NCBI GenBank assembly: GCA_037176885.1
Contig: JAWWNJ010000055.1
Coordinates: 868,001 to 932,000 of the forward strand
Source: Favolaschia claudopus
Taxonomy: Eukaryota > Basidiomycota > Agaricomycetes > Agaricales > Mycenaceae
Length of the DNA: 64,000 bases
Reading direction: 5' to 3'
Numbering within the stretch: the stretch's first letter is position 1; every line of letters begins with the position of its first letter. This document shows, one piece after another, positions 1-10,862 of this stretch. A program made the position numbers and the translations under genes. Below the pieces are notes generated by a model that did no database searches, was not told where the DNA came from, and saw nothing but the letters and a program-made list of their open reading frames with translations.

Positions 1-142
1 CAATGTAAGGAAATGAAGCAATCTCGTTTTTCACCCACATGGAAAAGGACAAGCTCGTCACAAGTGTTAAACACTCACACTAGGACACACACAAGTAAAT
101 AACGCGTCCCACGCGTCTTGACTCTTGACCGGAAAGGCTTCA

Positions 143-2041
143 ATGGTTCGAGCCATAACCCCACTGTCGGTTCTTCTCAACAGGCAACTGTGCTGCATTG
201 ATCCTCTTTCGCAGTCCTACGGGTTCCACCAGTCTGTCGAGGCCACTCACCTCTGTCTTGCCTCCCACCGACGGCACACCTTCGTTTCTCATCACTAGCG
301 CCGACAAGTCTTACAAGCATCAATATGCTAATATATACTTCATACGTCTCCGGATTCTTCGCGATGTAGTCGAGGAGAGAGCGCGCAAACGGTGGCAAAA
401 TATCGAAGGCAATACATACTAACTGCTGTCACCAAGTTGCCTCTCACCTGACGGTCATACCCAGGAAGTCCGGTTCTGGTGCCCAAGGTGCTTGAAGTCG
501 AGAAATCCAAGCTATGCTATATCGTGGGGACTGTGTATATGGATATGCCTTTGAAACCAAACGTGATGGAGGACATTGCTCGAGACGTGTGTATTCGACT
601 CAGTTCTCCATTGGCCCTCACTCGTTCAACTTCTTATGATCCTAAGACATCAATACCTCCTCCGCCGCCTCTGGCTAAATTTTACTCTCCGGACGACAAT
701 ATAATGCTTGAGGACGAGTCTGGTCGTATTCAACTTGTTGGCGAACGAGTGGGCAAGGCACGGCTTATCACCGGAATCATTATTGCTGCACTCGGGATTG
801 AGACGCCGACCGGAGAGTTCGAGGTTGTCGACGTCTGCCATGCGGAAATGGCGCCCCAGCCCCATCTCAATCAGGCAGAGGAACCAATGGACGTCGACGG
901 TAAGCTGAACACATTTGTCTCGTGCTGAATTTGTGATCGTTTTCCTTCCCCCAGTCGATCCACAAGCAGACGCGTGGATTGCTCTTGTGTCTGGTCTCGA
1001 TATTGGATCACCTTCGGCCGTGGATGCGCAAACACAGATGCTGGTTGAATATTTGACGGGGGAGGGAGGGGGTCCACAACAACAGATCAATGCAGCACAA
1101 ATCTCGCGTCTCATCATTGCCGGAGACTCGCTTGCCCCGATAATATCAGAGCCAAAGGTTGAAAGTTTTGATGAAAGTGAAAGCAGGAGAGGTGTAAGTC
1201 GTTTTCACTCCCAAAACATTGACCCTTGCTCACATTGTGTAAAGAGAAGGTATGGCCACGATACAACATCATTTTCTCCGCACCCTACCCTAAGTCTCTC
1301 GGCACACCTACTCGACATAGCGCGCAGTATGCCCGTTCACTTACTTCCTGGAGAGTCGGACCCGTCTGGCGTCATCCTTCCCCAACAGCCCCTTCCTCGA
1401 GCAATGTTTGGTGCCGTTGCTTCTTGCGGCTCTTTTTCGTGCGAAACAAATCCCACCTACTTACGATTCGCATCAGTCTCTACACCTGAGGCAGCCAGCG
1501 ACGGAGTCGGTCGGACCATTTTGGTCAATTCTGGTCAACCCTTGAATGATATGTTCAAGTACGTTCCCTACCACCCTAAAATTCCTCTTGCTCTCTTGGA
1601 ATCCACCGTCAGATGGAGACATATGGCTCCAACTGCACCAGACACGCTTTGGTGCCATCCGTACTTTGGCTCGGATCCATTTATAATTTCCGAGACTCCG
1701 GATATCTATGCAGTTGGCGGACAGGAACAATTTGGCACAAAACTACTTCTCCACAAGGAGGACAAAGCCAAACGATGTCGACTCATCCTGGTCCCTCGTT
1801 TTGCCGATACCGGAATACTGGTCCTGGTGAATCTACGGACACTTGAGGCAAAGCCCATCAAGTTCAAAATTCAAGGCATGGCTGGAGGAAGCGAAGACAC
1901 CGTCGCAGGTTCGGTTTTGGTCTTTTACTCTCATATTGCAGCTCATTCGTTGTAGCACCCACTGAGAAATTACCATCCGCCGCTGAGAGCAATCTCAAAT
2001 CATCTGACCCTGCGCGTCCAAGCAGTCCACCACCTTCATAG
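143..2041 (+). CDS. POL31: DNA polymerase delta small (B) subunit, Pol31/Cdc1/POLD2 family
   Basis: This is the non-catalytic second subunit of DNA polymerase delta, which holds the catalytic subunit and the third subunit together during lagging-strand synthesis in the nucleus. The N-terminal block SYKHQYANIYFIRL and the stretch CYIVGTVYMDMPLKPNVMED (about 500-570) are typical of the OB-fold part. VHLLPGESDPSG and LPQQPLPRAMF (about 1330-1410) are hallmarks of the inactive calcineurin-like domain. The protein has about 480 residues, normal for the family. The start is inferred: ATG at 143, a 23 nt first exon, then an intron at 166-214 that puts the conserved frame in phase. The intron at 409-464 is best read as GC-AG. 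The last intron, 1909-1954, leads into a Ser/Pro-rich tail that stops at 2041. The gene is convergent with SNF8. Family assignment is firm; the 5' end is tentative. Confidence 0.9.
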
Positions 2042-2077
2042 CCAGCTGTATTTCATGAATTTTATACAATTGTATTA

Positions 2078-2830
2078 TTACATGTCCCATTTCATCGCCG
2101 AAGTTACCCAGTACGCCTTACCATACTCTTCATCCTGCTCGTCCAACCAGCACAAACCGTCGCGCAAGAGCATGTTCTCCAAAGCGGCCTTCGCACGTCC
2201 TTGGGTCCAACCTTTTCCGCTGATCAACATATCTTCCACGATCCGTCCTCCTTGTAACTGGGCGATGGCAAGAACTACTGCCTGGTCCTCGTCAAGCTCT
2301 TTGACCACGCTACGCACCATACGGCGGCCATCAGCGAGAATGACCACTTGGTATCCGACGCCGAGAGGTTGAAGAGTTTTGATACTTCTCGCAATATCAT
2401 CCTCGGTGATTTGGCCACCACTGATACCTCTCAACTTCGTGACCAGCCGAAGAAGCTCTTCCATTTCGATCAAGCCGCCGTTTCTCTCTCGGGTGCTTAC
2501 GCAGACGTCGACGATTTGTACCCCAAGTTCATATTGCCAATCACCCAGACCGAGCATTTCCGCCCACCAGCCGCCTTTACGAGGGCCGGCAAGAGGATCT
2601 ACCCCGATTGACGAACACATCTGTTGGAAGGCATGTCTGAACGCAGGGTCCCTCCGGATGGAGTCGCGATGAGTGGTAGCAAAGTGGGCGAGAGCAGTGC
2701 GAAATTGGTTGAGTTGTGCATGGAGTTGATCGACTTGGGCCCGGGAGAGCTGTGCAGAGAGCACGGCGAAAGAACGTTTCGACTGTTCCTGGCGGTCAAA
2801 CGCAGCCAGTCCAACGCCGCGTCTGTGCAT
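2078..2830 (-). CDS. SNF8: ESCRT-II subunit Snf8/Vps22
   Basis: Snf8 is a winged-helix subunit of the ESCRT-II complex, which sorts ubiquitinated cargo into multivesicular endosomes. The reading frame is a single uninterrupted exon of 250 residues, the usual family length. I chose the start MHRRGVGLAAFDRQ because it matches the conserved N-terminus; upstream codons in the same frame look non-conserved. Visible conserved blocks include the coiled region around SFAVLSAQLSRAQVDQL, the Cys-containing DPAFRHAFQQMCSSIGVDPL, and the tandem winged-helix parts with GLIEMEELL and the terminal YWVTSAMKWDM. It lies tail to tail with the Pol31 gene, with only 36 bp between stop codons, so the 3' UTRs probably overlap. 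Confidence 0.95.
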   Translation of the reverse strand: MHRRGVGLAAFDRQEQSKRSFAVLSAQLSRAQVDQLHAQLNQFRTALAHFATTHRDSIRRDPAFRHAFQQMCSSIGVDPLAGPRKGGWWAEMLGLGDWQYELGVQIVDVCVSTRERNGGLIEMEELLRLVTKLRGISGGQITEDDIARSIKTLQPLGVGYQVVILADGRRMVRSVVKELDEDQAVVLAIAQLQGGRIVEDMLISGKGWTQGRAKAALENMLLRDGLCWLDEQDEEYGKAYWVTSAMKWDM

Positions 2831-3629
2831 GGCTCGACGTGAAAGATACCGGGACTCAATGTCACAACATGTCACACCGCTCTTTACCTCCCACCACACT
2901 GCACCAACTGCAGTAACTTTAAGTTCAGTGAGCGCACGACCCTCAAACGCGTTGCTTAGCTCCATTTCTGTACTCGTCTTGCACTGCCGTAGCCGTCGGC
3001 ACCATATCTATCTGTCTGTCCCTGAAGCAAACGGGCCAGCGGAATTCCGAGAGTTCCTTTCCATCTATATCAAAACTCTAGGCGACAGGCATGCGACTCT
3101 TACGCAGGAATTGGGAAAGGAACAGGAGGGACATGGGTAATTCGATTCCCTCTATGGGCTGGCAATCAAACTACACAATCCCGGTATGTCTAGCAGCTCG
3201 CACGCAAGGATACTCTGGGAACTGCTTACTTGCGATCTATCCACCTTTTGTCTTTCGAAAAATGCTTGAACAGTCTCCCGGCTTCCAACTCAGCGGTAAA
3301 GGATCCTTTGGATCTGGCCCTTCGTCCCAATGGTTGGGGTCTGAAGAAACTAGTTATATTGAAACCAAAAGATTTTTGCCACATCAAGTTCTACACCTCT
3401 AAGAAATGATCCCACGCTTAAATGTCTCGTCAACCCCATCTGAATGTCCTGCCCGTCCTCGATCAAACCCTGAAATAGTCTTGTGAACACCTCTGTATAA
3501 ATCAGGACCTGCCTTTGCTCACGCCAGCTTGAGTGGCACACGTTATCGAGGTTTCCGCAGCAACCGCTGGCTCTATATAACGCCATTCATTCTTTGGCGC
3601 TCCAAGAAACAATCCCTCCTCCTTTCAAA
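2831..3629. other. Intergenic region, divergent promoters of SNF8 and the cupredoxin gene
   Basis: This spacer of about 800 bp separates two divergent start codons. Short open frames are present but none resembles a known protein or shows a plausible exon chain. The right end carries a TATA box for the cupredoxin gene. I see no RNA gene or repeat. Confidence 0.6.
3574..3580 (+). promoter_or_regulatory. TATA box of the cupredoxin gene
   Basis: The sequence TATATAA stands 50 bp upstream of the ATG at 3630. This spacing leaves a short 5' UTR, which is common for highly expressed fungal secreted-protein genes. The match is exact, but function is inferred from position only. Confidence 0.55.
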
Positions 3630-4706
3630 ATGTTCTTTAACGCCGCTCTTACAATTCTTGTTTCGTCCCTCGGGGTCAACGCACAATTCGGATACGGCGC
3701 ACCCCCTCCTCCCGGAACGACGACTACTCCAAGTGTCGCTGTCCCGTCTGCCCCTCCGGGCGACGCGACACATGTCAATGTAGTCTACTGTTGCATCGCT
3801 CGTGAATATTCTGACAGCATTATTCCAGGTCGATGTCTCTCCCAACGGTGCCTTCATGTTCAGCCCCAATCAAATCACTGCAGCCAACGGTACCACGGTT
3901 ACATTCTGGTTCCCGAAGTAAGTAGCATACAGTTTGTCGTGTGCGGACACTTCAAGAATTTGTACAACCGTGTAGCCAGGCGATCACCCACTCGGTCACC
4001 CAGTCGAGTTTCGATGCCCCGTGCTCATATCTGGCGGCGACTTCCAACAGCAGCGCGGGCTTCGACTCAGGACTGAGTAAAAGACCACATTTCTTGCACT
4101 ACTGCTTACTGACTTCGTCCAGCGACTTCCAAACAATTTAGCATCACGATCACCGACGACACCAAGCGTAAGTATCATATTAAGTACCTATTGCGCTGAA
4201 GCATATTTATATGTCCCTAGCGATCTGGTTCCACTGCAAACAGGTATACTTATTTCTCTATTTGATGCGCTTCAATACAGATTGATGCGTCCTTTTTCAA
4301 TCTAGTTCCAACACTGTGGCATGGGTGAGCTTTCTCGATAGGCGTATTCGAAGTTAGTCTCAATATTGGCGTAGGCATGGTTGGCAGCATCAATGCCCCT
4401 CAGAACGGAACGAATACTTTTGCTGCTTTCCAAGCTGCTGCATCGAAGATCGGCCTCTCTGAGCCTCAAGTGAGCACGCATTCAACAACCTTTACCTTGA
4501 CGCTAACGTGCGTTCAGGAAACTGATACGGGTGCTGTGACCGGCGGTCTCAACGCCATTGCGACCAACCCGCCAGCCGCAACTGGGAGTGGAGCGGGAGG
4601 CAGTTCGCCGCCTCCTGGTAACACTGGCGATGGGCTCAAGGTTGTTGCAAGCTTGGGGGCTATCTTACTCGCCGGATTTGCTACAGGCGCTACCTTGTTG
4701 ATGTAG
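3630..4706 (+). CDS. GPI-anchored cupredoxin-like extracellular protein
   Basis: The product is a small secreted protein with one cupredoxin (blue-copper type) domain and a predicted GPI anchor, likely on the cell wall or membrane surface. It begins with a clear signal peptide (MFFNAALTILVSSLGVNAQ) followed by a Pro/Thr-rich linker. The fold signature runs VDVSPNGAFMFSPNQI, THSVTQSSFDAPC and then IWFHCKQFQHCGMGM. The copper ligands expected in such domains are visible as His in HSV, Cys and His in HCKQFQH, and Met in GMGM. A Ser/Gly-rich stretch and a hydrophobic tail ending ATLLM fit a GPI signal. The gene is split by about six short introns, including very small exons near 4220-4330. Substrate and role are unknown; related fungal proteins are often called extracellular serine-rich proteins. 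Confidence 0.85.
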
Positions 4707-4866
4707 ATTAGTTTATTCTGGACGATACTATGCTGCGTAGAAACTTCTCGAAAGCAACCCTACAATAAACCGAGACCGAGTGTGTCTATTTGCGCCTACC
4801 AAATTTGGTGTGAATTGGTTTCCTATTTCGGATGCGATTGCGCAGCTGCAACCGAACGCTGCAGAC

Positions 4867-7800
4867 ATGTTCAAGACGTTCAGTTTGCTTCCCGACGCAC
4901 AGAAACTTGGGTTTCGGAGCAGCCCCAGCGGTATCGCCAAGCTATCCGCAGTTCGGGTAGGTCACAGTTGAAGACAAAGCTCTGGGTGCCAAATATTCGA
5001 TTTCTCTCAGAACATACCGGAAGCAGACCACTACTGGGACCAGGTCCGCCATTGCCCATATTCTAAGAGATTTACACTAATCTCACACCGGCTTGCAGTA
5101 TACAATCCTCTTTGACTCTGCCTCAGATGTATTCTCGTTAATAACACCACAAGACAGTAATTAATCCATCCATTCTCGTCCTCTGGGCCGCTGAATCTGT
5201 TTCTAGTCCGCCGTGCCCTTTTAGAGGCGCCTGAAAATGTAGCAACCCTCATCCGTGTCGTGACTTCTCGTCTGTTCACTCTCATCTCCGACCACACCTT
5301 CCCTTCTGCCGCCAACGCTTCTGTCGCCGCTTTTGCCTCTTCCTTCATTCAAGCAGGAACTGGGGCCAGTGAACGCAGTACCACTGGCCAGGTCTTGAAC
5401 TGTCTTCGTATTCTCCAGCGCGTCTTGCCCGTTGTATTCGAGGTGGAAGGCGAAGGGAGCGCGTTCGAGCTTGAAGCCCTATGGAAGAAAGAGGAAGTGG
5501 TAGAGGACCCGGCGGAGGCACGCTCGGAGGCCCCTCAGTTCGTCATCGAGGACGAAGACGACAGTGACGGCGAGGTCAAAGAACCAACTCCGCCAGTCAA
5601 TAAACAGAAGAAACAGCTACCTTCGCGCGGCGAGCGGTTGTTTAGCAGCATAATAGACCTCCTGTTCTGCTGCGGCTTCACATTGCCAACCAAAATCCAA
5701 GTAGATCACCATAAAATTAACTACGTGATCTGGTGGGTTTCCCTCATTGGTCCTTGCCATTGTTTTCCGACAGAATACCATACAGGGAAAAGGGAATTGG
5801 CTCGACCTCCGATCCTGGTCCCAGTCATGCGTATGACAACAATAAAATCGAAGTGCTGCGTCTCCTCCTCGTGCTTCTTTCACGGCAAATATATGTTTCT
5901 TCCGCCTCCTTGTTCTCGAAACCGTCGCTTTACACACTACACGTGGTTCAAAAAACACCTCGCCGCGACATATTGACCGTCTTGTGCTCTTTGCTCAACA
6001 CTGCGATGAATTCATCTCAAGCCATTCCAACCAACCTTGCGGGAATGGCGGGGAAAGTATTGCCATACAATCACCTTGTCTTCAAGGGCGAAGACCCAAG
6101 GTCGAATCTCGTCGCCATCTGCTTACAGGTCCTCTCTGTGCTACTCGACTTTCAAAGCGGCTCCGCAAGAGATAAATCAAATACAAATGACGAGGCGAAT
6201 CCCTCTGCTCCAACAGCGCGAACAAATGCATTCAGATACTTTTTGATGAAATTGGTAGATACAACTGTACTCTTATGAGCTGCCACTCATCGAATATCTA
6301 GCATAGGACTCAAGATTTTGCTTTCATTTTGGATGGTATCGTCGGCATCCTAGAGCAACAAATGGCGAGCATGAATATTTTACTTCCTGGCGCTCGGAAG
6401 TCAGTTCAATACATCAATGAAACAGGTTTGTCTTTCTCGGGCTGTTTGTAAAATTGGTTCACTCGTCTGCAGTAATTTTTTTCTGGAAGATGATTGAATT
6501 GAATAAAGTCGGTAAGAGATGACATGAATCGCGGCGCAAATAATCAAGGCATACAGAAATTTCGCGCCTATCTGCTTGAGTCGGATAAATCCATGGACGT
6601 GGTGGCTTATTTGCTCTGCTACACTTTGGAGATTAAGGACAAGCCTCGTACGGGTTTTGCTCCGGCTTACACCTTTATTGATTTAGTATCCAGAGCAACA
6701 CGGCCTTTGCAGAGCCGTTTCTTATATCGTACAGACTCTTTCGGCTGAACCGAGCTTCGGCGCACGGTTGACAAAGCCTGTCAAAGCGCAGCTTCCGAGC
6801 AAGTGGAATGCTCCTGGAACCGCCGCTGACTTCTTCATCAACGTAGGTGTTCCCTGCTTGTCTCGCGGCAACACTCATACTATGGATCTAGGCTGTCTAC
6901 GCCATTGTCGCCACAACTTCAGGGCAATTGAATTCCCTCTATCCTGCACTGATTATAGCATTGTCGAATTCGGCCCCGTACTTTGCAAATCTCACCGTCA
7001 CCGCCTCTGCCCGACTTATCCAGCTCTTCACGTCCTTTTCAAACCCTCTTTTCCTGCTTGCAGACGAAGGTCATCCCAGGCTTTTATTCTTCATGCAAGT
7101 TTCTGTTCAATATCTCATCGAGTTCTTAACATCGATTCTCAGGCTGGAGATTTTCAATGCTGTCATTTTATACAATCTTTCAGCGAATCCAAACCTGATA
7201 TACGGTATTTTGTCGGCACACAAAGCATTCGAGGATCTGGGAACTTTCACGCTGTCACGAGGGTTGCGGGAAATCCGGCGTGTTCAGCTTGCAAAAGAGG
7301 AACAGGCCCGCAAGGACGTCAAAGGCAAGGGTCCTCAGGTTGAAAGTGAAGACGCTTCACCTCATGAAGAAAAGGCGAAACTCCTCCGCCATGAAAGCGA
7401 ACACACGCATGGATCCAACGATTCCACGGAAGCTAGTCCACGACACTCACAGGATCCCGAGACCTCCATGGTTCTTCCCACTTCCCCGATGTCGGAAAAC
7501 GTTCAAGGCTCAACCTCGTCATCCGAGAAGGCGAGGGGCAAGATGAGAGCTCGGCGTTCTCACTCGCTGGAGAGGAACGGAAGCCTAGATCGCATTGCCG
7601 CGTCAGGTATAGGTAGAAATGGATTTGTACCGACTCAAGAATGGGTACACACTTTTCCTTCACATTACTACCAACTCGTTCATCGCTTTTGTAGGTTACC
7701 TCATGGCAGCAAGGGTGGGATTGCGCGAAGTTCGATCACGCTGCGTTGCTAATCAGTGGTTCAGGCTACCTCTTGACTGTGTAATGCTTCTGATTTCCGA

Positions 7801-8205
7801 ACTACTGCCCAAAGTACAAGAAATGCAAGCGAACCGTCACAGAACAACTTCCACTTCGGCCATTGTCGAGTTTCTAGGAACAGTCAATCTCCAGCATGTT
7901 CTACCTCCCGCACCCCCACTCAACCCGCGTCGATTCATGGTATGTTGGGCGCCACTGTATGGGAGGACGTTACTGACCTTCTACAGTGGTCAGATTCTTC
8001 GATCGTGTGGCTCACGTCCCTCATATGGGGGGAAGTTTATGTGCGCGCTATGACGCCGTTGGGCATCTGGAATGCGACGAATGTGCGACTGTTCTATGTG
8101 AAACATGCACCGACACAGCAGCGACAGCTGACGGAGGCTGTTTCTAACGTGGTAGGAGGGCTTTGGGGACGCACGAATTCGGATGCTGCACGGGCACGAC
8201 CGTAG
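4867..8205 (+). CDS. HID1 family protein (high-temperature-induced dauer formation homologue)
   Basis: This is a HID1-domain protein, a peripheral Golgi protein linked to secretory granule and Golgi traffic in animals; fission yeast Ftp105 belongs to the same family. The start at 4867 was found by chaining small exons: 4867-4956, 5011-5043, 5099-5156 and then 5207 onward. These join in phase to give the conserved N-terminal pattern with IPEADHYWDQ, DVFSLITPQDIRRA and PENVATL. Further conserved blocks are LFSSIIDLLFCCGFTLP, KINYVIW, EKGIGS and LPYNHLVFKGEDPR. An acidic insert near residue 150 and a charged Ser-rich insert (about 7300-7620) interrupt the conserved parts. The protein is about 850-900 residues, with many introns. 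Family assignment is confident; biochemical function is not known. Confidence 0.85.
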
Positions 8206-9196
8206 TGGACGTTAGTTTGTTTCTTATGTATCGACTAAGTTAAGTAGAATAGGAATATCAAGATGGATTGCACAGACATACTGCCGCATCAATTGATGCA
8301 TCAACTCAGGGCCCAGCTTAACTCTTGACTTTCCGTTTTCTTCTTCTGGGACAGTTGTCGGACTGGCAAATGTCGTCCCAGGTCAAACTGTACAAACCTA
8401 AACACTAATCTTTCGTGTTCCTGAGCTGACCGCCCTCCAGAACCCTCCGTCCGCCGCCAAATGTGGACTTTGTTCATGGTCCGTAGCGTACCTCGAGTCG
8501 CACGCATAAGTGCTCACTCTCCGTTGTCTATAGGGTATCCTGGAGTACCCCCTGGTCCGGAGCGACCCCAAGCTGCTGTTAAAGGAGTGCGTAGTGGTCG
8601 AACCAATCTAGAATTCATGTTCATTAGGACAGGCAATCGAGGTCCGGGTCGGACCACAAGGCGCCAAGGCGAAATGGGTGCGCATCGAGCTGCGCAAGGT
8701 AGAAACCCTCCCTGGCGGCGGTGTTGTCAATACCTTCCATGATTTTGTTGGACCCAGCCCCGTCAATTTATGGTCGGCGAGCGAGGAGTATGGACTCTTG
8801 CGTTCTGTGAGTGCCCTATCTAATTATATGAGAGCTTTCATTATTTTGGCCGTTGCAGCAAGACTTTCCATTTTCAATACGAATACCGGAATCGATCCCG
8901 CCCAGTATTGACCTCCAAAATCGAGGTGCGGACTTGGTATTCTTGTTCGGCAATATTCCGCCGTTTGTTGACGGTGCAGGCAGCTGGTATCAACTATGAA
9001 CTTGTGGCTAGTGTTTGCACCAAGGGTAAAAAGTGCGTGGCTCTTCATTGACCCCGGTTCGCTCTCACTCTCACCAGAGGTTTTCTCCGAAAGCGGAAAT
9101 CCGTCGTTGTTTCGACCCAAGCCGATGTACTCATTGACAAACACGAGTTGCATTCAACGTGGCCCGTGTACTGCCAGCCGGAAACGCGTAACATTA

Positions 9197-9265
9197 CAGG
9201 GAATCCTGAAAATAATGACAATCACGAATAAAAAAATTGTGTTTCCCAAAAAGGAAATTTGGGTT
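9197..9265 (+). repeat. Left terminal inverted repeat of the element
   Basis: The first 29 bases are identical to the reverse complement of the right end. Beyond that an A-rich stretch and a block around CCCAAAAAGGAAAT remain alignable to the right arm's CCCGAAAAGGAAAT. Confidence 0.85.
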
Positions 9266-9881
9266 CTTCCCTTTCCTTCTCCTTGTTTTTGAGCTCTCAA
9301 CTCACGGCAATCCTTCTTCTGACGTCCTGGACAGTGCATATGGTCATTCTGGAGGTCTTCGAGTTCAACCCGCCCTCACCTGTGCCTTTCTGTGCTCGCA
9401 ATTCGATGCATCAACAGCAGAGTGATGTGAACTATCTAGTGCCCGTTACATCGAGTTGGACGGCCTTTCTCGCTATGAAGAAGAGTAGAAGAGGATTTAG
9501 AAGATAAATCATAATACTACCACTGGGGTGCTGAATTGATGTGTACTCCCTTCCAGTTCTTATTGCCCTTGTATTGCCTCAGTCAATGGGACTCGCAACA
9601 GCTTCATTTGAGCTCTGTTTCAACCCAAGCTTTGGGGAAGAGTAGAGTACCATATTCTCCTATTGTTATATTCCATCTTTTTCCGGATAGCTATCTATCT
9701 GGCGTCATTTTCCTGTGTAGTCGGTCCAACTAGTGAATGCATTGCTGGCTTAGCTTCCATTGGTCTTCCCTCGAGTTTGTACCACCAAAATCCTTAGAGT
9801 AGCATACTAAAAGCATTTTTACGACCTCCTGCAGTGCCTGAAAGCTTCTGTGGCTGGAAAAAGACGAGAAGGAGCGCAGCA

Positions 9882-9950
9882 GCACGAATTTCCTTTTCGG
9901 GAATTGCAAATATTTTTGTTTGTGATTGTCATTATTTTCAGGATTCCCTG
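9882..9950 (-). repeat. Right terminal inverted repeat of the element
   Basis: This is the mirror of the left repeat, ending CAGGATTCCCTG directly before the flanking TA. The reading frame of the downstream arrestin half stays open through this arm. Confidence 0.85.
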
Positions 9951-10862
9951 TAACCAGGAGGGTGTCACCCTCATTGTGGAACGCAGTGCCACCTGTTATG
10001 GACCTGGCGATCGGGTTTCCCTCTTCGCTACTGTGAAATCAGACGCTCTCCATACAGTAATCCTCCGCGGATTCGAATTAACACTCAAAGAGTCGACCAT
10101 CTTCCGCGCCGGACCATATACGTCGGGCAAAAAAAGCGCACCCCAGGTCCGAGTGATATCCATAAGCGAGAATAAATTCCCCGTTAATGCGACACTATAC
10201 GGAGGCACCCAGCACCGCGCAGAACTGACATGTATGATCTCCCCCGACCACACCACCACTACGTTGAATGCCGCCCGCCACATTGATATAACTTATACTC
10301 TCAGCGTCAAGGCACTCATGGGCACCGGGACTCCATTGATCATGGACCTCCCAGTTATCCTATCCAATTGGCAACGGTTCGTGAGATTCTGTGGCGTGCT
10401 TTGACTGAAGGCTCACGCTTTTCAAGCGCTGTGTCGGCGGAGGCCATCAGGCGTATCGGGCCCGCGCCGAGCCTTTCCTTGCTCCCCAACAATCTTAACA
10501 CCCCTACCCGCCGTCCTGAAGAGCCTCAGCCTCAGACGTTTGCAGGCCGTGAACCACCCGTCAATCGTAGTGTTGTTGCTAACGCGTACAACACGATGCC
10601 AGCTTCTCAAACACCCACCAGAGGAACCGTCGACGAATTCGGGGGATATTCCAACTCCAAGCCAACTCACAAGGTCTCAAATTCTCGTTCAAGCGCCGAC
10701 GAGGGTGGCTCTACAACGAGACCGGGAACCGGCAGGCGACCAGGAAGTGCAGACAGAAATCGGTTCACCATCACAAACGCGCCTGCTGGTATGACTGCCG
10801 AGGACCCTGCTCCTCAACAAGCACTTGCTAGTGCTGCTGCGCAAAACACTGCAGGGAGAGTC

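Larger units (their letters stand above)
9197..9950. mobile_element. Non-autonomous terminal-inverted-repeat DNA transposon (TA target site)
   Basis: A 754 bp segment is bounded by inverted repeats that start CAGGGAATCCTG and are identical for 29 bp, then similar for roughly 40 bp more. It is flanked on both sides by TA (9195-9196 and 9951-9952). Removing the element plus one TA rejoins the arrestin frame exactly at the conserved junction before EGVTLIVE. The interior has only short open frames and no transposase similarity that I can recognise, so it is non-autonomous. TA duplication and termini beginning CA fit the Tc1/mariner superfamily. An assignment to hAT is less likely because no 8 bp direct repeat is present. 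Confidence 0.85.

Noticed and set aside
145..154. GGTTCGAGCC, resembling a tRNA B box
   Set aside because: No T-arm stem, A box or acceptor stem could be folded around it.
2829..3402. Two overlapping open frames in the SNF8-cupredoxin spacer
   Set aside because: No homology, no sensible exon continuation, and they overlap expected promoter sequence.
9259..9507. Open frames of 60-100 codons inside the inserted element
   Set aside because: None shows transposase motifs or conserved sequence, and they are too short for an autonomous element.
9190..9958. hAT-type insertion with an 8 bp target duplication
   Set aside because: The flanks (TAACATTA and TAACCAGG) match at only the first four bases, whereas TA on both sides fits and restores the frame.
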